A stretch of DNA of 64,000 nt from Lucifuga dentata (taxonomy: Eukaryota > Chordata > Actinopteri > Ophidiiformes > Bythitidae): NCBI GenBank assembly GCA_014773175.1, contig VXCM01000221.1:124001-188000 (forward strand), given 5' to 3'. Below, piece by piece: positions 13,684 to 26,331 of the stretch (the first letter of the stretch is position 1; the number at the start of each line of letters is the position of its first letter). Position numbers and translations under genes: made by a program. The notes under the pieces are model-generated. The model did no database searches, had not been told where the DNA came from, and was given only the letters and a program-made list of their open reading frames with translations.

Positions 13684-13992
13684 TTAGTCCAGTGGTGGAC
13701 TAAAGGGTAGAGAAGCGAGCTGGTGACTGAAGGGTCACCAGTTCAATCTTTGGACTGGCAAGAGATCTGGGTTGGGGAGGTGAGTGAGCAGCACCTGTCC
13801 CTCCCTCATAATTGCCACTGAGGTACCCTTGAGCAAAGTACCTAATCCCCACTGCTCCATGGCCAGCATTGAAGCCTGCGGTTGTACTGCGCAGCTTCCA
13901 TGTGTGTGTGTGTGTGTGAGTGGGGCATTCCTGCAAAAGAGCATTCAATGCTCAGTGAACTACCCTCAGATAAATAAAGGTTTAAAAAATTA
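13684..13992 (+). mobile_element. tRNA-derived SINE
   Basis: The tRNA-like head (about 13686-13755) has a B-box-like GTTCAATC at 13741. It is followed by a body with the fish SINE phrases GAGCAAAGTACCTAATCCCC and CACTGCTCCATGGC, a TG microsatellite at 13901-13918, and an A/T-rich AATAAAGG tail. It lies next to MITE copy A. The family name is not certain; the layout is that of V-SINE-like or related teleost SINEs. Confidence 0.75.
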
Positions 13993-14103
13993 ATAATTAC
14001 TAACCTTTTGAAAAACTTGCAGTCCATGTCTGATATGATACCACTTCATTTTTATGAAACTATTGATTACTGTCCAAGTTGCCAGGGTTAATACCACAGA
14101 TCA

Positions 14104-14190
14104 ATTAACAAGTTTGAGTTTCCAGTAGGAGGAAAACAGGAGCACCCAGAGGAAACCACACACACACACTTCATACAGGACCTTCTCACA
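14104..14190 (-). mobile_element. Degenerate fish interspersed repeat fragment
   Basis: The phrase AGGAGGAAAACAGGAGCACCCAGAGGAAAC resembles, split over two pieces (AGGAGGAAAACAGG and AGCACCCAGAGGAAAC), the GGAGGAAACC...GGAGGAAACCCACG module common in teleost LINE/SINE-type repeats. The fragment is short and its family assignment is uncertain. Confidence 0.45.
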
Positions 14191-15007
14191 GTCACTATGC
14201 CACCCATAACAAGATAAATAAGGTGAAACACACTTGCCATAAGGTCAAACTTGCCATGGCCATACCTGGTCAGGTGACATGGACCAGCCATCTACAGAAT
14301 GCCTGTCATTGAAGTAATTGCAAGTTTTGAAAAATATAATGTGCCATACCTGACAGGTGTCTTACTTGAGATTGACAAAAGAAAGAAGAAATAAAATAAA
14401 ATAAAAAATGTCAAATGCAAAACTCTCCAAACATGACATTTATCCTGGTAATATACAGATAGACTGGTTGATGTCTGCTGGAGAATGCTAGCTGAAAACA
14501 ATGACTCCAGGTTGGTTTCCTATCATTATGCAGTACAATGTGATGGAAATCAGCTAAACAAATGTAATGATAAAAAAAAAAGATAGAAAAGAATCTATAT
14601 TTTGTACAGTCTTCTCGTTAGCTTGATATTTTTGTCCGTATCGCCAAATCAGCGATAAATAATAAAGTGTGTGTTTAAACTGTATTTCTCTTTATGCTGC
14701 TCCTCACCTGAGAAACAACATAAACAGACACGCCTCCTTCTGCAGCAACCTGTATTACCTGAAATGCGCATGCTCCAAATTTGCTACATGAACTGTAAGT
14801 TTGCTTGTCACCAAAACCAAGTTTTTATTTGCAGAATGCAGCGTGTTTCTTTACAGTTTAGTTTCTTTAGCACTTGGGACCACATACACACTGAGTTAGC
14901 TTAGCCTACCGTTATCAAATTAGTTTGTAAATAGCTAATTCACAGTAAAGTTGTAAGGTTATGTGAGGTAAACGCGGGCCAGTTTCTCGGCCTGTTCTCG
15001 GTCTTAC

Positions 15008-15200
15008 CTGTCAAACGGCTGTTTGTTTGAAAATGCGATCTCTCACGTCAACCGGGCCGACACAAGAAAACTGCGTTTGTAGCTGGTCGACCGATCAAAC
15101 ACATTGGACCATAAACAGCCCGGTATGTCGGGAGGCTGGTAGATGCAAGCGGAAAGCCAACGAATCGAGATTTTCACAAGTGTTTTGGTTTCGGAGCGCC
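15008..15200 (-). other. fbxl3: fbxl3 non-coding first exon (5' UTR), approximate 5' end
   Basis: A strong donor CAG/GTAAGAC occurs at 15008/15007 on the minus strand, followed upstream by CpG-richer DNA than the surroundings. This fits an untranslated first exon spliced to the acceptor just before the ATG at 13112. The transcription start is not determined. Confidence 0.6.
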
Positions 15201-15243
15201 TGACCTATTTCCTCTGCACAACTCCTCAGTAGTTTGTGTCAGC

Positions 15244-15253
15244 TGAAGATGGC
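15244..15253 (+). promoter_or_regulatory. YY1-like motif near the fbxl3 promoter
   Basis: GAAGATGGCG matches the core of the YY1 consensus (AAnATGGCG), placed just upstream of the presumed fbxl3 start. This is motif evidence only. Confidence 0.35.
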
Positions 15254-15372
15254 GTTTGTGTTGACGTGAGGAGAGGGCTGGCCGCTGCACTTACACTCAC
15301 CTGCCGCCAGGGGCAGTCATGTTCACCTTCAGAACATAATGCAATTCAACTAAATATTACAAATGCAATCAT

Positions 15373-15575
15373 ATTTACATTCATTCATTTAGCAGATGCT
15401 TTCATCTGGCATCTGTACTTTGCTTTTATGCCAAAGTACACCCACATGTGAGGTAGTCACCAAAAGCATGTCTTTTGGATGTGGAAGAACATGCATCCAG
15501 CCCCAAGCTGGATTTGCCCCCACGTTCTTTTTGCTGTGAGATGGCAATGCTAAACGTTGAGCCATTATGTGTGTA
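15373..15575 (-). mobile_element. Degenerate teleost interspersed repeat
   Basis: Phrases such as ATTCATTTAGCAGATGCTTT, GGAAGAACATGCATCCAG and TGCTGTGAGATGGCAATGCT resemble well-known fish repeat modules (CATTTAGCAGACGCTTTTATC and TTGCTGTGAGGCGACAGTGC). The copy is decayed. It is probably LINE/SINE-related. Confidence 0.5.
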
Positions 15576-15929
15576 AGGAGGAATTTTGTCAAAAGTGGAA
15601 TTTGAACCCACACCTCCAAGCAAGACTGTGGCTTGCACACAGCATGATGATGATGATACTGATATTTCTTTCTGTGTGTGTGTACGTGTACACAGACGAG
15701 CGACAAACTACTGTATCTCTGGAACTCCATTGGAGGGATGAAACACCATTCTTCTAGGATAATCTCTCGTTTGGTGTTGTAGTGTAGTGCTGCCTAACAG
15801 TTTGATTAGGTTGAGTTCTGGTGACTGAATTTAAAGGAGTTAAACGTGTGTGCCACCATGTGTTAATGTCATGCAAATTATTTTTATTAAAATGGAATGG
15901 CTTTAAATTTTGTACACTCGGTCTACATT

Positions 15930-15990
15930 GGCATTCATTTAGAAAGCAATAAAGATGTATGGCATTCATTTAGAAAGCAATAAAGATGTA
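15930..15990. repeat. 31-bp perfect tandem duplication
   Basis: GGCATTCATTTAGAAAGCAA and the bases that follow are repeated exactly: first copy 15930-15959 plus one T, second copy 15961-15990. Confidence 0.95.
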
Positions 15991-15999
15991 CAAATGCAA

Positions 16000-18661
16000 T
16001 ATGTTTTTATACAATACATTAATTTTTAGTTCACATAACTGTCCTTTTTATATTATTTAAGTCGTGGTTGTTATTACACACTTTAAGCATACAATTACAG
16101 ACAGAAGCTACTGTGCATAAGCAATGAATTTCTGTCATGTAGAATTAAAAATTAGATGGTTTACACCCATCAACAATATTATGAACTACATCATAGAAAA
16201 ATAATACCTTGTTTACACACTTTCTTTTAGAAATGGGTTGCAATTAAGGAAAGCTAGCATCAATAGCACAGGCAGCAGAGACAAGCAAAACCCTCAACAG
16301 ATATGTTCAAAGAAGGCTGTAAAACTGTAAATTTATTCAAATTAAACAACTGGGCAAACATATATTTCTTTGTTCTTATGATTGTTTTGTTTTCACTGCA
16401 TCACAGCTAAAAACTAGCAAGAATCTAATCCCTTTCCTTGCACGGAAGCTTGACTTAGGACTCCTCCAATTTTCTCATTCAGAATTTAGGATAATTGGGA
16501 TGAATGTTTGGTAGAGTTTGTAGTGTGTGAAGTTTAAGGAGTCTCTTTCTTGTCTTTTCATCTCAGAGAGATCAGTTTAGGGATCAAGATCACTCTCTCC
16601 ATGTTTGATTTTCATAACTTGAAATCTGGATGGGCTCCTTTTATAAGAAACAGGCGATGGCACTATTTTAATGTCAAAGACTGAAACATGGGTGGTGAGT
16701 GTGGAAAAAAAGATGAGGTTTAAGAGAAAGATTAAGGTTCTATAACTACATTAGGATTTTAGAGTGGATTTTTTTTAATAGACTGGTTAGAATTAACCCT
16801 TTCATGCATTTTGTGTTGGTAGAAAATAATCAGAGCACAAACACCATGTTTATAATTTCCTCCAAAAAAAAAACAAAACAAAAAAAAAAACCTTTTTGTA
16901 AATTTCAATAGAAATCATTCATTGAGGTGGAAAAAGTGAAGAAAAACTGGAAGAAAAAATAAGATGAAATGAGACAGATTAGGGTCAGGATTAATGTTAA
17001 TTTTCATAGATTTTTTTTTTTTTTTAANATTTTTTTTTTTTTTTAATGTTTATCTGAGGAATCCTGTTATGCCACTAATTTTATGTACCACCTGTGGTTC
17101 ATTCCATTTAACTATTTTATACATTAGTGCCATCTTGTGGTTAAATAAGTTATTTTACAACTTAAACAAAAATAGCAGGTGAGTACTGTACATCTCTTGC
17201 ATCAAAACAGGTTTAAGTTTGAAAAATGGAATTAACCCAAAGATGGCACAGATGTGTCAGCAACCACAAGTGATAATGACTGAAATTGACTGAAATCAAT
17301 TATTACAATCATCCCAGTATTAAAAGCTCATCTAAAAATATAATTTAAATTCAGAAGAAAAAACCTGATGAAGACTTGAAGTGCAGGGCTTATTTGCAGT
17401 GCTGTACAGTTGAAGAAAAATCTTTGTGTGGCCTCCATCTGCATTATTAAATTCTGCAACCAGTACAAGTTCACTGAGTGTGATGTGTTTTATTTTGATA
17501 TGAGCAGAATTCAAAATTGTCAGTGCTTTTCAAACCAGACATACAAAATTGCTCTGTGAAGATCCCTCTTGTTTTATATAATTTGCATTTGTTGCTTATA
17601 AGCAGACAAAATAATATAAAGCTTGATCGCACATCATGTGACACTTTCCATATCTGCCGTATAATTGTGCTGCAACACTGGCTGTCTACTGATATACAGT
17701 AAAAAAAGAAAAAAAAATTAAGATCAATTACTCCAAGCAAAAAGAGTGAATTTGATTCTCTATGATGCAGTGTGAGTATTTATCGCAATCTGAAGTTCCA
17801 TTTTATCATCGTCACTGGAGCAATGTAGGCTTAAAATGTAGCTTTGCACACCACTGTTATTCCACATACTTTATACCAAGACACAGTCTCTACCTTTGAT
17901 TGCAGGTTGGATGGGTTCGGTTTAGTTTTCTGACACTAAGCCACCAAATGAAATATTTATCAATTGGTTGGATGAAACCCAGCAGCAGAAAAATGAGACT
18001 AGATTTCAGAAAGACAAGCAGAGACTCAATTTCCATCGGCACTGATGAATCTTTCCAGTATTTGTCATTAAAACCTAACAGTGCCTGTCAGGACAATATT
18101 AATATAATACCAATATGAGTTGATTAGAACAGAACCGTACTATGATACGAATGGTAGTAATATTCATGCTTTGGAAATATTTGCAACAGGATTCATGTAT
18201 GTTTGTGTGTCCTGTAATCCAAGCAGTTTCTCAAATTCAGGTTTAAAACTGTACGAGCAAAGACACAGACGGGTGCAACAGTGAACCCACAGAGAAGCTC
18301 AGAAGCCCATGTTCAATTATGTTTTTGTTTAAATGGGTTAAAGGGGACAGTGATGTTCCTGTTTTGCTACCTCTGTAAAAATTCACAGTCTGAAAATGTG
18401 GTGGAGTCACGGCACTGGAATAAATCGCTGAAATCTGTCGCTTTTGCCTTTTCTCTCTCTCTCTCCCTCTCTCTCTTTCACAAGCACACACACACAGCCT
18501 TCTTTGTTTCTCACGAACATCCAAAGCAGAATCTGGCAATCTGTCTTCTGTGCTTTTTGTTAGCCCTACAGTCCCCAGGCATCCAAAAACTCAGCATGTC
18601 CTGCTTCTGTTTTGGTGCTTCCAATCACAGCAATCCACTATATAGTTTGAAAGTTAGTGTC
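16000..18661. other. Spacer and presumed tgfbrap1 3' UTR
   Basis: This lies downstream of the tgfbrap1 stop codon. A minus-strand AATAAA (TTTATT at about 17488-17493) is a candidate poly(A) signal. Poly-T tracts flank an N at 17028, and a CT run lies at about 18451-18478. No further gene is seen. Confidence 0.55.
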
Positions 18662-21600
18662 TCACGTGTGATTACTGCTATTAGTTAACTGTCTCTTCGT
18701 GGGAGAGTCTCTTACTCTCTGGGCAACACAGTGAGTATGGACAGGAACTCCACCTGGCAGACATACCACGTCAGGGTCACTGAAGGTGTTGTGGCACAGA
18801 TGACATCCTTTCTTTTCAGATACAAAGATTGGTTTCTTCCGCTCTTTCAACTGGTGGGAACAAAAAACAAAACAAAACAGGAGAGTAGAGTTACGATGAT
18901 CATGGTAAAGCAGCATTTACAAGACAAAATCAGATAAAACTTATAGAGTAAATGAAATAATCCAAGAAATGGTAGCATACAAACCAAGCCTAAACAATTA
19001 ATCCAATTAGAGTAAAAAGGAAATACAGGAAGAGCAATATCCCATTGCAGGAGAAACTGCTCAGTGTTTTTGCTTTGTGTTGCTCACCCTGTCATGCAAC
19101 AGTTGAAGGTTTTCAGAGCGGGCCAGCCCCACAGCGAGCTGGGAGGTGCGGCAGGCATGCATGCTGGCCCTGATGGCACGACCAAGAAATGGCCGTATGA
19201 GTTGCAGTGACCAGCCCTCAGGCAGCATGTTCAGTACGCGGACTGCATCAAATGACTCGCCGTGCCGATTCAAGAGGTCCACTGCTGCCATCTCCAGATC
19301 TCCAGTGCCACCACTCGCTGCTATCTGGGATTTTTCTGGAAGGTTCCTGTCTAGATACACTCCCAAGAGAAGGTGAAATAGCTGTTGCTGGTAAGCAGAG
19401 TCACGACAAGAGGAGGCCCACATACAGTAAGCCTCAGCAGAAGGGAAGTCTCTGAGCTTGTGCACCAATATGTGCAGTGCCTTATCATGTTCTTCCAGTT
19501 TTCCATGCAGTGTTGCACGTTCTAGCAGCAGCTGTTCAGACTTCTCTATCTTACCTAAACAGAGCAGGAGGACATGACAGTTTGAGGGTCACAACATGAA
19601 CCTTGAGCTCCCCAGCCAATCATGGGTTTCAGACCTTACACTCTTGCATTTCAGTCATCTTTACACACAGGGTTGCACTAAATCCAAATTGGATTAGGGT
19701 GTTACATTTTTTTTTTTTTTTTTTTTNTTTTTTTTTTTTTTTTTTGGTAAATCTATGCAAGGATCACATGGCAGGACATATTGATTATACTAATAAAAGT
19801 AGCTACAAGGTTTCTTCACAAAATCTTAAAAAAAAAAGTGAAAGTGCTGCATTCATTGATCATTCAAAAGATCAACTACAACGGACCATAAAACTGTAAG
19901 ACAAGCTTCTCACCCAACAGAACCTGTATATGGTACAGATTAGACTCCCTGAGCAGAGCTTGGAGCTTCTCTCTAGCTCTGGTTAGCTGCTCTTCATCTA
20001 CTGGAGACTCAGACAGCAAAGACAAGACCTTCTCCAGGTACAACACAGCCAGGTGTGTGTGGAACCTCTCCTTCTGCAGCCGCAAACATGGAACAAAACA
20101 ATTAGAAAAATTCACTAAGATTTTGTCAGTGTCTGAAGAATTTTATCTGTTGCTCGTACTTGTGTCCGTCTCTCCAGCACCAGATGCTCCATGTAGAGAA
20201 GCAGGGCCTGGCTGTGCTTTCCCAGGTAAGTAATTACATCATCAGGGTTCAATTCCCCTGAGTGATCTCTGCTGACAGGCCTCTTGGTAAAGATGTGGAT
20301 GCCTATCTACGAACACAAAGAGGATACGCAAGGATAAGGCAATAGCTCTACCATTTTCAATGCAGCTGAAAACGAGCTGCAAATAATTACATTTTTAAAA
20401 CCATTATGTTCCTGGGAACTTACTGTGGGATCTTTACGCAAGGCCCAGTCTGCATATTTCCACACAAGGTCCAGATTGGAGCAGGTGCAAAGAAAATCCA
20501 CAATGTACTCATATAGGTCAGACCTGGTAGAATCCTCAAGATCCCCATCTACCACACGGATCCACAACTGTCAGAGGGAAAATAAAGATGAAATAGAAGT
20601 GATTCCCAAACATCACTTTGGTGCTAATGCTTTTGTAGAACCAGAGAAGACAGCTTTTATGTCTACATACCTGTAGTGCTGCAGAATCCTGACCATTATA
20701 TTGGTAGAGTAGCCCAAGTGCAAAGTATCTGAGAGAGAGAGAGAGAGAAATAAACATTGATCAAGCTTCTCCCTCAAGATTATATGCCATAACTACTATA
20801 GTTGTTTTATTCATGGCAAAGAAAAGCCTCATCTCAGTCAGTCCCACTAGGAATTAAGTTTTGTGACCACAGTAATTAATGGAAACCAATTACTTCCATT
20901 TTAACCTAGAAAACAGCAAATACAGAGGGTACTTTTAATTAAGTCTAATCACACATTTCAGGATAGCAAAGTGTTATAATAAGAAAAACACAAACACTAT
21001 AACACTATACCACATTCAACAGCTCCAGCATCTAAGCATGGTGTCAAATGTGTACGTGCAGTTTCATACATTAATTTCATTCATGACTGCAGCTAGAAGA
21101 TTGGTGCACCTACTTCATCTCATTAATGGAGCCTGTAGAGATGTGAAGGCTCTCAAGGCTCTAAAATGAGTTTCAATAAAGTTTTTTTTGTGTGCTGAAA
21201 TACACTGAATTTTCCAAGGTTTTTGTAGAAAAACAAACACAACTAAAAACATCAGTTTACAGAAAAACCTAACCCTCTTTACAAATGTGACTACACTAAG
21301 GGCTACATGAGCTATGTGGAGACCTAGAACTGCAAATGGTCTTCTACTTGGACTTCTCTTCATGCTTTCAGTATCATGGTGATGCTGGATGAAGCAGTTT
21401 AAAGAAATGCTCAGTAATCTCCTTTAAATACTGCTGGACAAATTAGCAATTTTCTGATCGTGAATATGCTGTCTGTTCCGTAATCCTTCTCCTCACCATG
21501 ACTGTCATCCTCTATTTCTAAGTGAAAGACTGAAAGTAAATGCATGGCCTTGATGTACCTACATTCAAAGTGATAATGACACGTGGGTGGGATTTAAAAA

Positions 21601-24600
21601 AAAAAAAAAAAAAAAGCAGTTATTACTCAGCATCACACTAAATATACACTGTGAATAACTGAAGCTCATTCATAAAGCTTTCTTTATGTTAATTAGTGCA
21701 CCGGTGTCCAATTAAGATACTTGTTGTAAGGGCTGTCACATATAAAAGCCAATTAAGATCGGTGAGTTAATGAGCTGCTTTATATCTAAGCTTTATACTG
21801 CTTCCTCTGATGTCAAATCACAAAGCAAACATAAATTTCCTGCTTTACAACTCCACATTTTAACATTTTGCATTTTAACATGCAAACCGACAGATCCACA
21901 CATTACTCTCCGTAGTGTGTGTGGTCTCGGTGTGCGAGTGGGTAGAGGGTGGTGTGTGTGTGTGTTTTAAATGTCACTCAGATTTCATAATACTGAAATT
22001 TACCACCAGACTGAAACAGATCCTCAATTTTTCATGACCGTGTGTGTGTTTTATAAATAGCTTCCCTACATGTAAATAAGGAAGTACTGTAGTAATGACA
22101 AGGCAAAGGCTAAAAGGTGTCAGTAATAGGATTTTATGACTGAGAGAACACGGTTTACGATATTTCCTATATACAGTATATGATATATACACCCCCTCCT
22201 TTTATTTATTTATTTATTAATTTATGAAATGGTTTTTCTCAGCCTAGCTATTGTAAAGTGATTTTGAGTGTCTAGAAAAGCACAATATAAACAGAATGTA
22301 TTATTATTATTATATACCCTTATTGACATGTTAAGTCTGGTACTATGCTTTATGAATCTTGCCCGCTGCGTGGCATCTCACATCCACCATCCATCTAGTG
22401 TACTGGAAACACTGTGAAGCATAATATGGCTTTAACCCTAAAGCCAGAGCTACAATACACACTTGTGATATTTTTCCAGCCACGGGGCGCTGTCTGCTAA
22501 CAGACAGGCATTGTCTGAAGCCAGCAGGTCTAGAAGGCTCTCGTGATCCTGTTCAGCGTACAGCTTTAACAGTGCAGTGTCCACATCCTCTCTGCAGCCA
22601 TTGGTCACCTCTGTGCTCCGAACCTGCAAGTGGACATGAAGACAACTACTCACAAAGTAAAAGTCTAAATATTTTTTGATTTCTGCTTCAGTCATAGTTA
22701 AATTACAAGAGTTCTGATCAAGGGAACTCACAGCAAAAATCAATATAAACTCAACTAGTTTCTTTTCTATTTACCTCGCCCAAATATGTGATAAGGAACT
22801 TCTTGCATCGCAGAACTTTTTCCTGGTCACCCTGTGCCAGGTGGTTGAGATCTGCAAACTCATGGAGAGGAGGGTGGCAGCGTGTGAATGAGGAGGAAGC
22901 AGGCAGGAGCAACGGGCAGAGAGAAATCAGCTCCCGCACATCCAGCTGACCCTTCCTGCAATTTTAACAGTAAGGTCACAAAAGCTGGTAGTGTCAGGCA
23001 ACCAGGAACCATAGATCTGCACCAAAAAAATCCAGGCTCCACACAAACTTTCAAGTTCCAAGACAACAGAAGTTCCTTGAGTTTCATTATGTTTGGTTTT
23101 CCAGTGCACTCCTGACAGCTGTGAAGATTAGGAAAATTTGGAGGAAGTGACATGAAAGTACAACAGGTCTGAGGACTCTATTCCCTGGCGGAGACATATA
23201 TTTGCTTTTGTGCAGCTCCGTGTTGCTAAATAAAGTTACTTCAACAAAAAATTTAATAGACATACTATAATATTCGCTGTGATGGTTTACTTATCTCAAG
23301 CCCATTCCAATTCTCTACAAGTTGATTTTAATACCGTATTGGAATGAAATGAAACCAATGGCAGACTGGAAGTAGGAAAACAATTTTAATATTTACTCCT
23401 CCAATAGTATATTTTGGGAAATGCTTGCCAGTAACATAATGTTATATTTGGTCAGGTTGTATATATTTGGCTCAAACATGCAAAACTGGGCCTTTAAGAC
23501 ATTATAAGGACTACTTCTTAATGGTGCTGAAGAATAAAAGTTTGAAAACTGCAGTCCCAGATGTTGGAGTTTAAATTTGCTAAAAGCCTCCAGAAGTGGC
23601 TTTAGTTTTCAAATTTGCAGTCTTCAGTATCAACATGAAGTCAAACTTGTGATGTCATAAGTGTCCCTGACTTTGCAAATCAGCAGCTACAAGTGATACT
23701 GTTACGTTTAGACATTGAACAAAATAGAAGTTTAAAAGCTGGAAAAATTATACACTGACTGAAATCCTTACCTGAAGTGTTCTTTTGCTTCCAGAAACTG
23801 AAGTTGGCCAAACTGTATGAAGCCCGCCTGCTGGAGGATCCGTTTGTGCAAAATCTATATATGCAGAAAATGGTACATACTGTATGAGTTAACTGTGGAC
23901 AACTTTGTCACATGACAAAACTTGATCTGGGCAAGACCACTGCATTATCATTTATGATGAAAAATGACTAAGTGGTAATAATATTATTATTGTATGATCC
24001 CTGCTCACCTGTAGTACAACTTCAACCTTTTAAACGTTTCAAGCATGACATTGAATAAGTCGAAACAACACAGTCACCTGGAACTTGTCTTTGGGGATAT
24101 TTCTCTGGGCTCCCTCTGTGAGGATGAGTGCCTCCTCCACTCTGTGATTGGTCAGTAAATCCTGGATTTGTCTCTCCAGTGGCAGAGGCACCAGAATGTA
24201 CACAGCTTTCGTGGAAGCCAGAATGACCTTCCCTAAAAAACAAAACAAAAAAAACACAACACTCACAGGTCAGATCCCACCGCTCTCACAAATATGAATA
24301 ACGATATAACACATGGATTGTCCATAAACAATCATTTGCTTAATTTCAATCCTATTTCTTGCACAAAATAGCCTTTCAAAATGTTGTCAGCCATGGAAAG
24401 AGACCACTTCACACACCTTTATGAATTTCAATAGTTGCTAGCAAACCACAGACATTAAATAGTGAACATCAGCTCAGACTCTGTTCAGTTTCAGATTGTC
24501 TATGATAAAAAGTCATGGTGACATTTGAAATCTCCTGTGTGCACTCTACACGTGTCCATTAGTGCTAACCATCTGCTTAAAGCCTAATATTTGAACTGTA

Positions 24601-26331
24601 TCTTCATTAAGTAATCATTTTGATCACTTAGATCATGATTTCATTGGACCATTGGTTAAAAGACTTTGGGAAGCATTAACATGGGGTGGTCTGGGGATAC
24701 CTTCAAAGTCTTGCAGAATGTGTCCATCCCTGAATGACAGGGTCTGTTTCAGCTGTTGATCCAGCATGCTGTGGATGGTGATGAAGCTCTCGTCCAGTGC
24801 AACCACATAAGGGAAGCACACAGCCGCACCGATCACACTCTCTGACCAGTTCACAGGGGCCCGCTGGGATATGCCTTGTGCATTGGCAAACATTCCTGAA
24901 GAGGGATATGGAAGAGGTCCACGTGTCAAAGTATGCAGAGACAGTTTTGAAGAGTAGAGGGGAACATAAAGAAAACATTCTCTTAAAACGTTTTGACAAA
25001 AACACTCCCACTAACAAACAGCAGATGCAGGCTCCTTGGTACCTTCTAAAAAGGTCAATTATTCTTTTATTGTCATCATTCCAGGTACTTCATTCATTAG
25101 CACCCAAATGTGGGAATGACTATCAAATACTGAAACATGGGGTGCATCTTTATGTTCCCAAATTACTTCTCCTATCCTCCCTGATCTGGAACAGAATGGT
25201 AAATTCCACCATTTTGTTTTTTTTGCAGTAGGAGAGGTGATGAGAGAAACTTCTTTTCAAGTGCCCTTAGGGGCAGGATGCAAACCTCACCCTCTGCAAG
25301 AAATTTTCAGTATTTTAAGGGGAGATGACCTCATTGTGATCATGTACAGAATACTAAGCCACTGACAAAACACAACTCAGTGTGAGCTTAGCAATAACAG
25401 CTACAGTCAGTGCTATGTTCTGTTAATTTGTAACGTTATCATTTACTGTTAAGGGCTTCATGTACGAGCACTGCGAGCCTCAGCTCCATGACTTGTTATA
25501 AGGCCACAACAGCACGTGTTCATTTTTGAAACAGCCCCTAAAAGACCTCCACATGTATCCCTTTACTCTTTTCTGAAAAGAAGAGAAAATTTAGGCCAAG
25601 AACTGTCAATGTGCACAATGTTATACTGACTTACCAAGACCACCAGGTGCTGCCAGGAGGAACTCCTCCCTGCCAATCCTCTTGACAATGGGTCTCCTCT
25701 CCTCACTGTTGTAAGGGAACAGATCTTGAGAGGTGCCTGTGTTGTAGTTCAGGATCATGTACTGTGTTGTTAGGGCCACACACAAAAAATAACCATCAAG
25801 ACTGACTGCGCAGGGCTGCTCAGGTGTGGTCAGCTCTTTGACCAGTTGCACCCTGTCCTCATGCACCATGAAAATCTGCACTGCCCGCCTCTTAGATGAG
25901 AGTACACCCATTTCCACACAGAATGGATCACCATTCACTGGGTTCTCGTTTATGCAGAATGCTGTCACGCCCCTGATCTTGGCTCCACCCCCTGCAGCAG
26001 AGGGTACAGTTTCCAGTGTCACCATGTCAACTAGGAAGACAATTCCGTCGCAAAGAACTATCAGACGCTCCAAAGCAGAAGCAGCCCGCAGCTCAGCAAC
26101 TGGTTTCTTGAGGCCCAGGTATTTGTGCAGCAGCTTCTGAACTGAATAGCTCAATTTCCCTTTGGAGGAAGTGACCTCATCAAGCAGTAAGTGGTGGATG
26201 AAGCAGTCATTGGTGCCCACATACAAGTGCTTTCCACAGCATTCTATGCACTCTATGTTGATGCGAGCCTTGTCACCCATCAGGAGATCTCGCTCCACGG
26301 CGGGGACGAGCTCGAAAGCCTTCACACTCAT
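18662..26331 (-). CDS. tgfbrap1: TGFBRAP1, CORVET tethering subunit (Vps3 orthologue)
   Basis: TGFBRAP1 is the Rab5-binding subunit of the CORVET early-endosome tether and was first found as a TGF-beta receptor partner. Twelve coding exons: 26331-25635, 24895-24701, 24232-24078, 23854-23772, 22955-22775, 22623-22463, 20728-20671, 20567-20424, 20306-20160, 20073-19914, 19554-19088, 18850-18662. The lengths sum to 2637 nt (878 residues; human 860) with consistent phase. The N-terminus (MSVKAFELVP) opens a citron-homology beta-propeller of about 290 residues. Alpha-solenoid (clathrin-type) repeats follow, and the C-terminus has a Vps-type zinc-binding module with CHLCHNTF and VHTHC. The start was chosen over an upstream in-frame ATG because it matches the mammalian start and because the acceptor at 26351 makes the preceding codons 5' UTR. 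One donor, AA/GTGTGT at 22462, is weak but is needed for phase. Confidence 0.95.
19700..19745. repeat. Poly-T tract broken by an N
   Basis: A homopolymer of more than 35 T has one N at 19727, inside a tgfbrap1 intron. This looks like an assembly join in a homopolymer. Confidence 0.85.
20729..22462 (-). other. tgfbrap1 intron, about 1.7 kb
   Basis: The intron holds a GA run at 20731-20750, a poly-A tract at about 21597-21615, GT runs near 21920-21964, and a LINE-like tail at 22249-22316. No exon is seen. Confidence 0.7.
22249..22316 (+). mobile_element. LINE-like 3' tail with ATT microsatellite
   Basis: TTGTAAAGTGATTTTGAGTG followed by TCTAGAAAAGCACAATATAA and (ATT)n is the common teleost tail of the form GTAAAGCGCTTTGAGTG...AAGCGCTATATAAA(ATT)n. 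A related tail lies at 29700-29788. Confidence 0.6.

Noticed and set aside
13684..13760. Functional tRNA gene
   Set aside because: There is a B-box-like GTTCAATC, but no cloverleaf can be closed. It is the tRNA-derived head of a SINE.
24232..24700. U12 intron in tgfbrap1, because the donor reads GTATCC
   Set aside because: The 3' end has a long polypyrimidine tract and no TTCCTTAAC-like branch point. An ordinary U2 intron is more likely.
24797..25231. 144-codon plus-strand open frame
   Set aside because: It is antisense to the tgfbrap1 exon 24701-24895 and then runs into intron.
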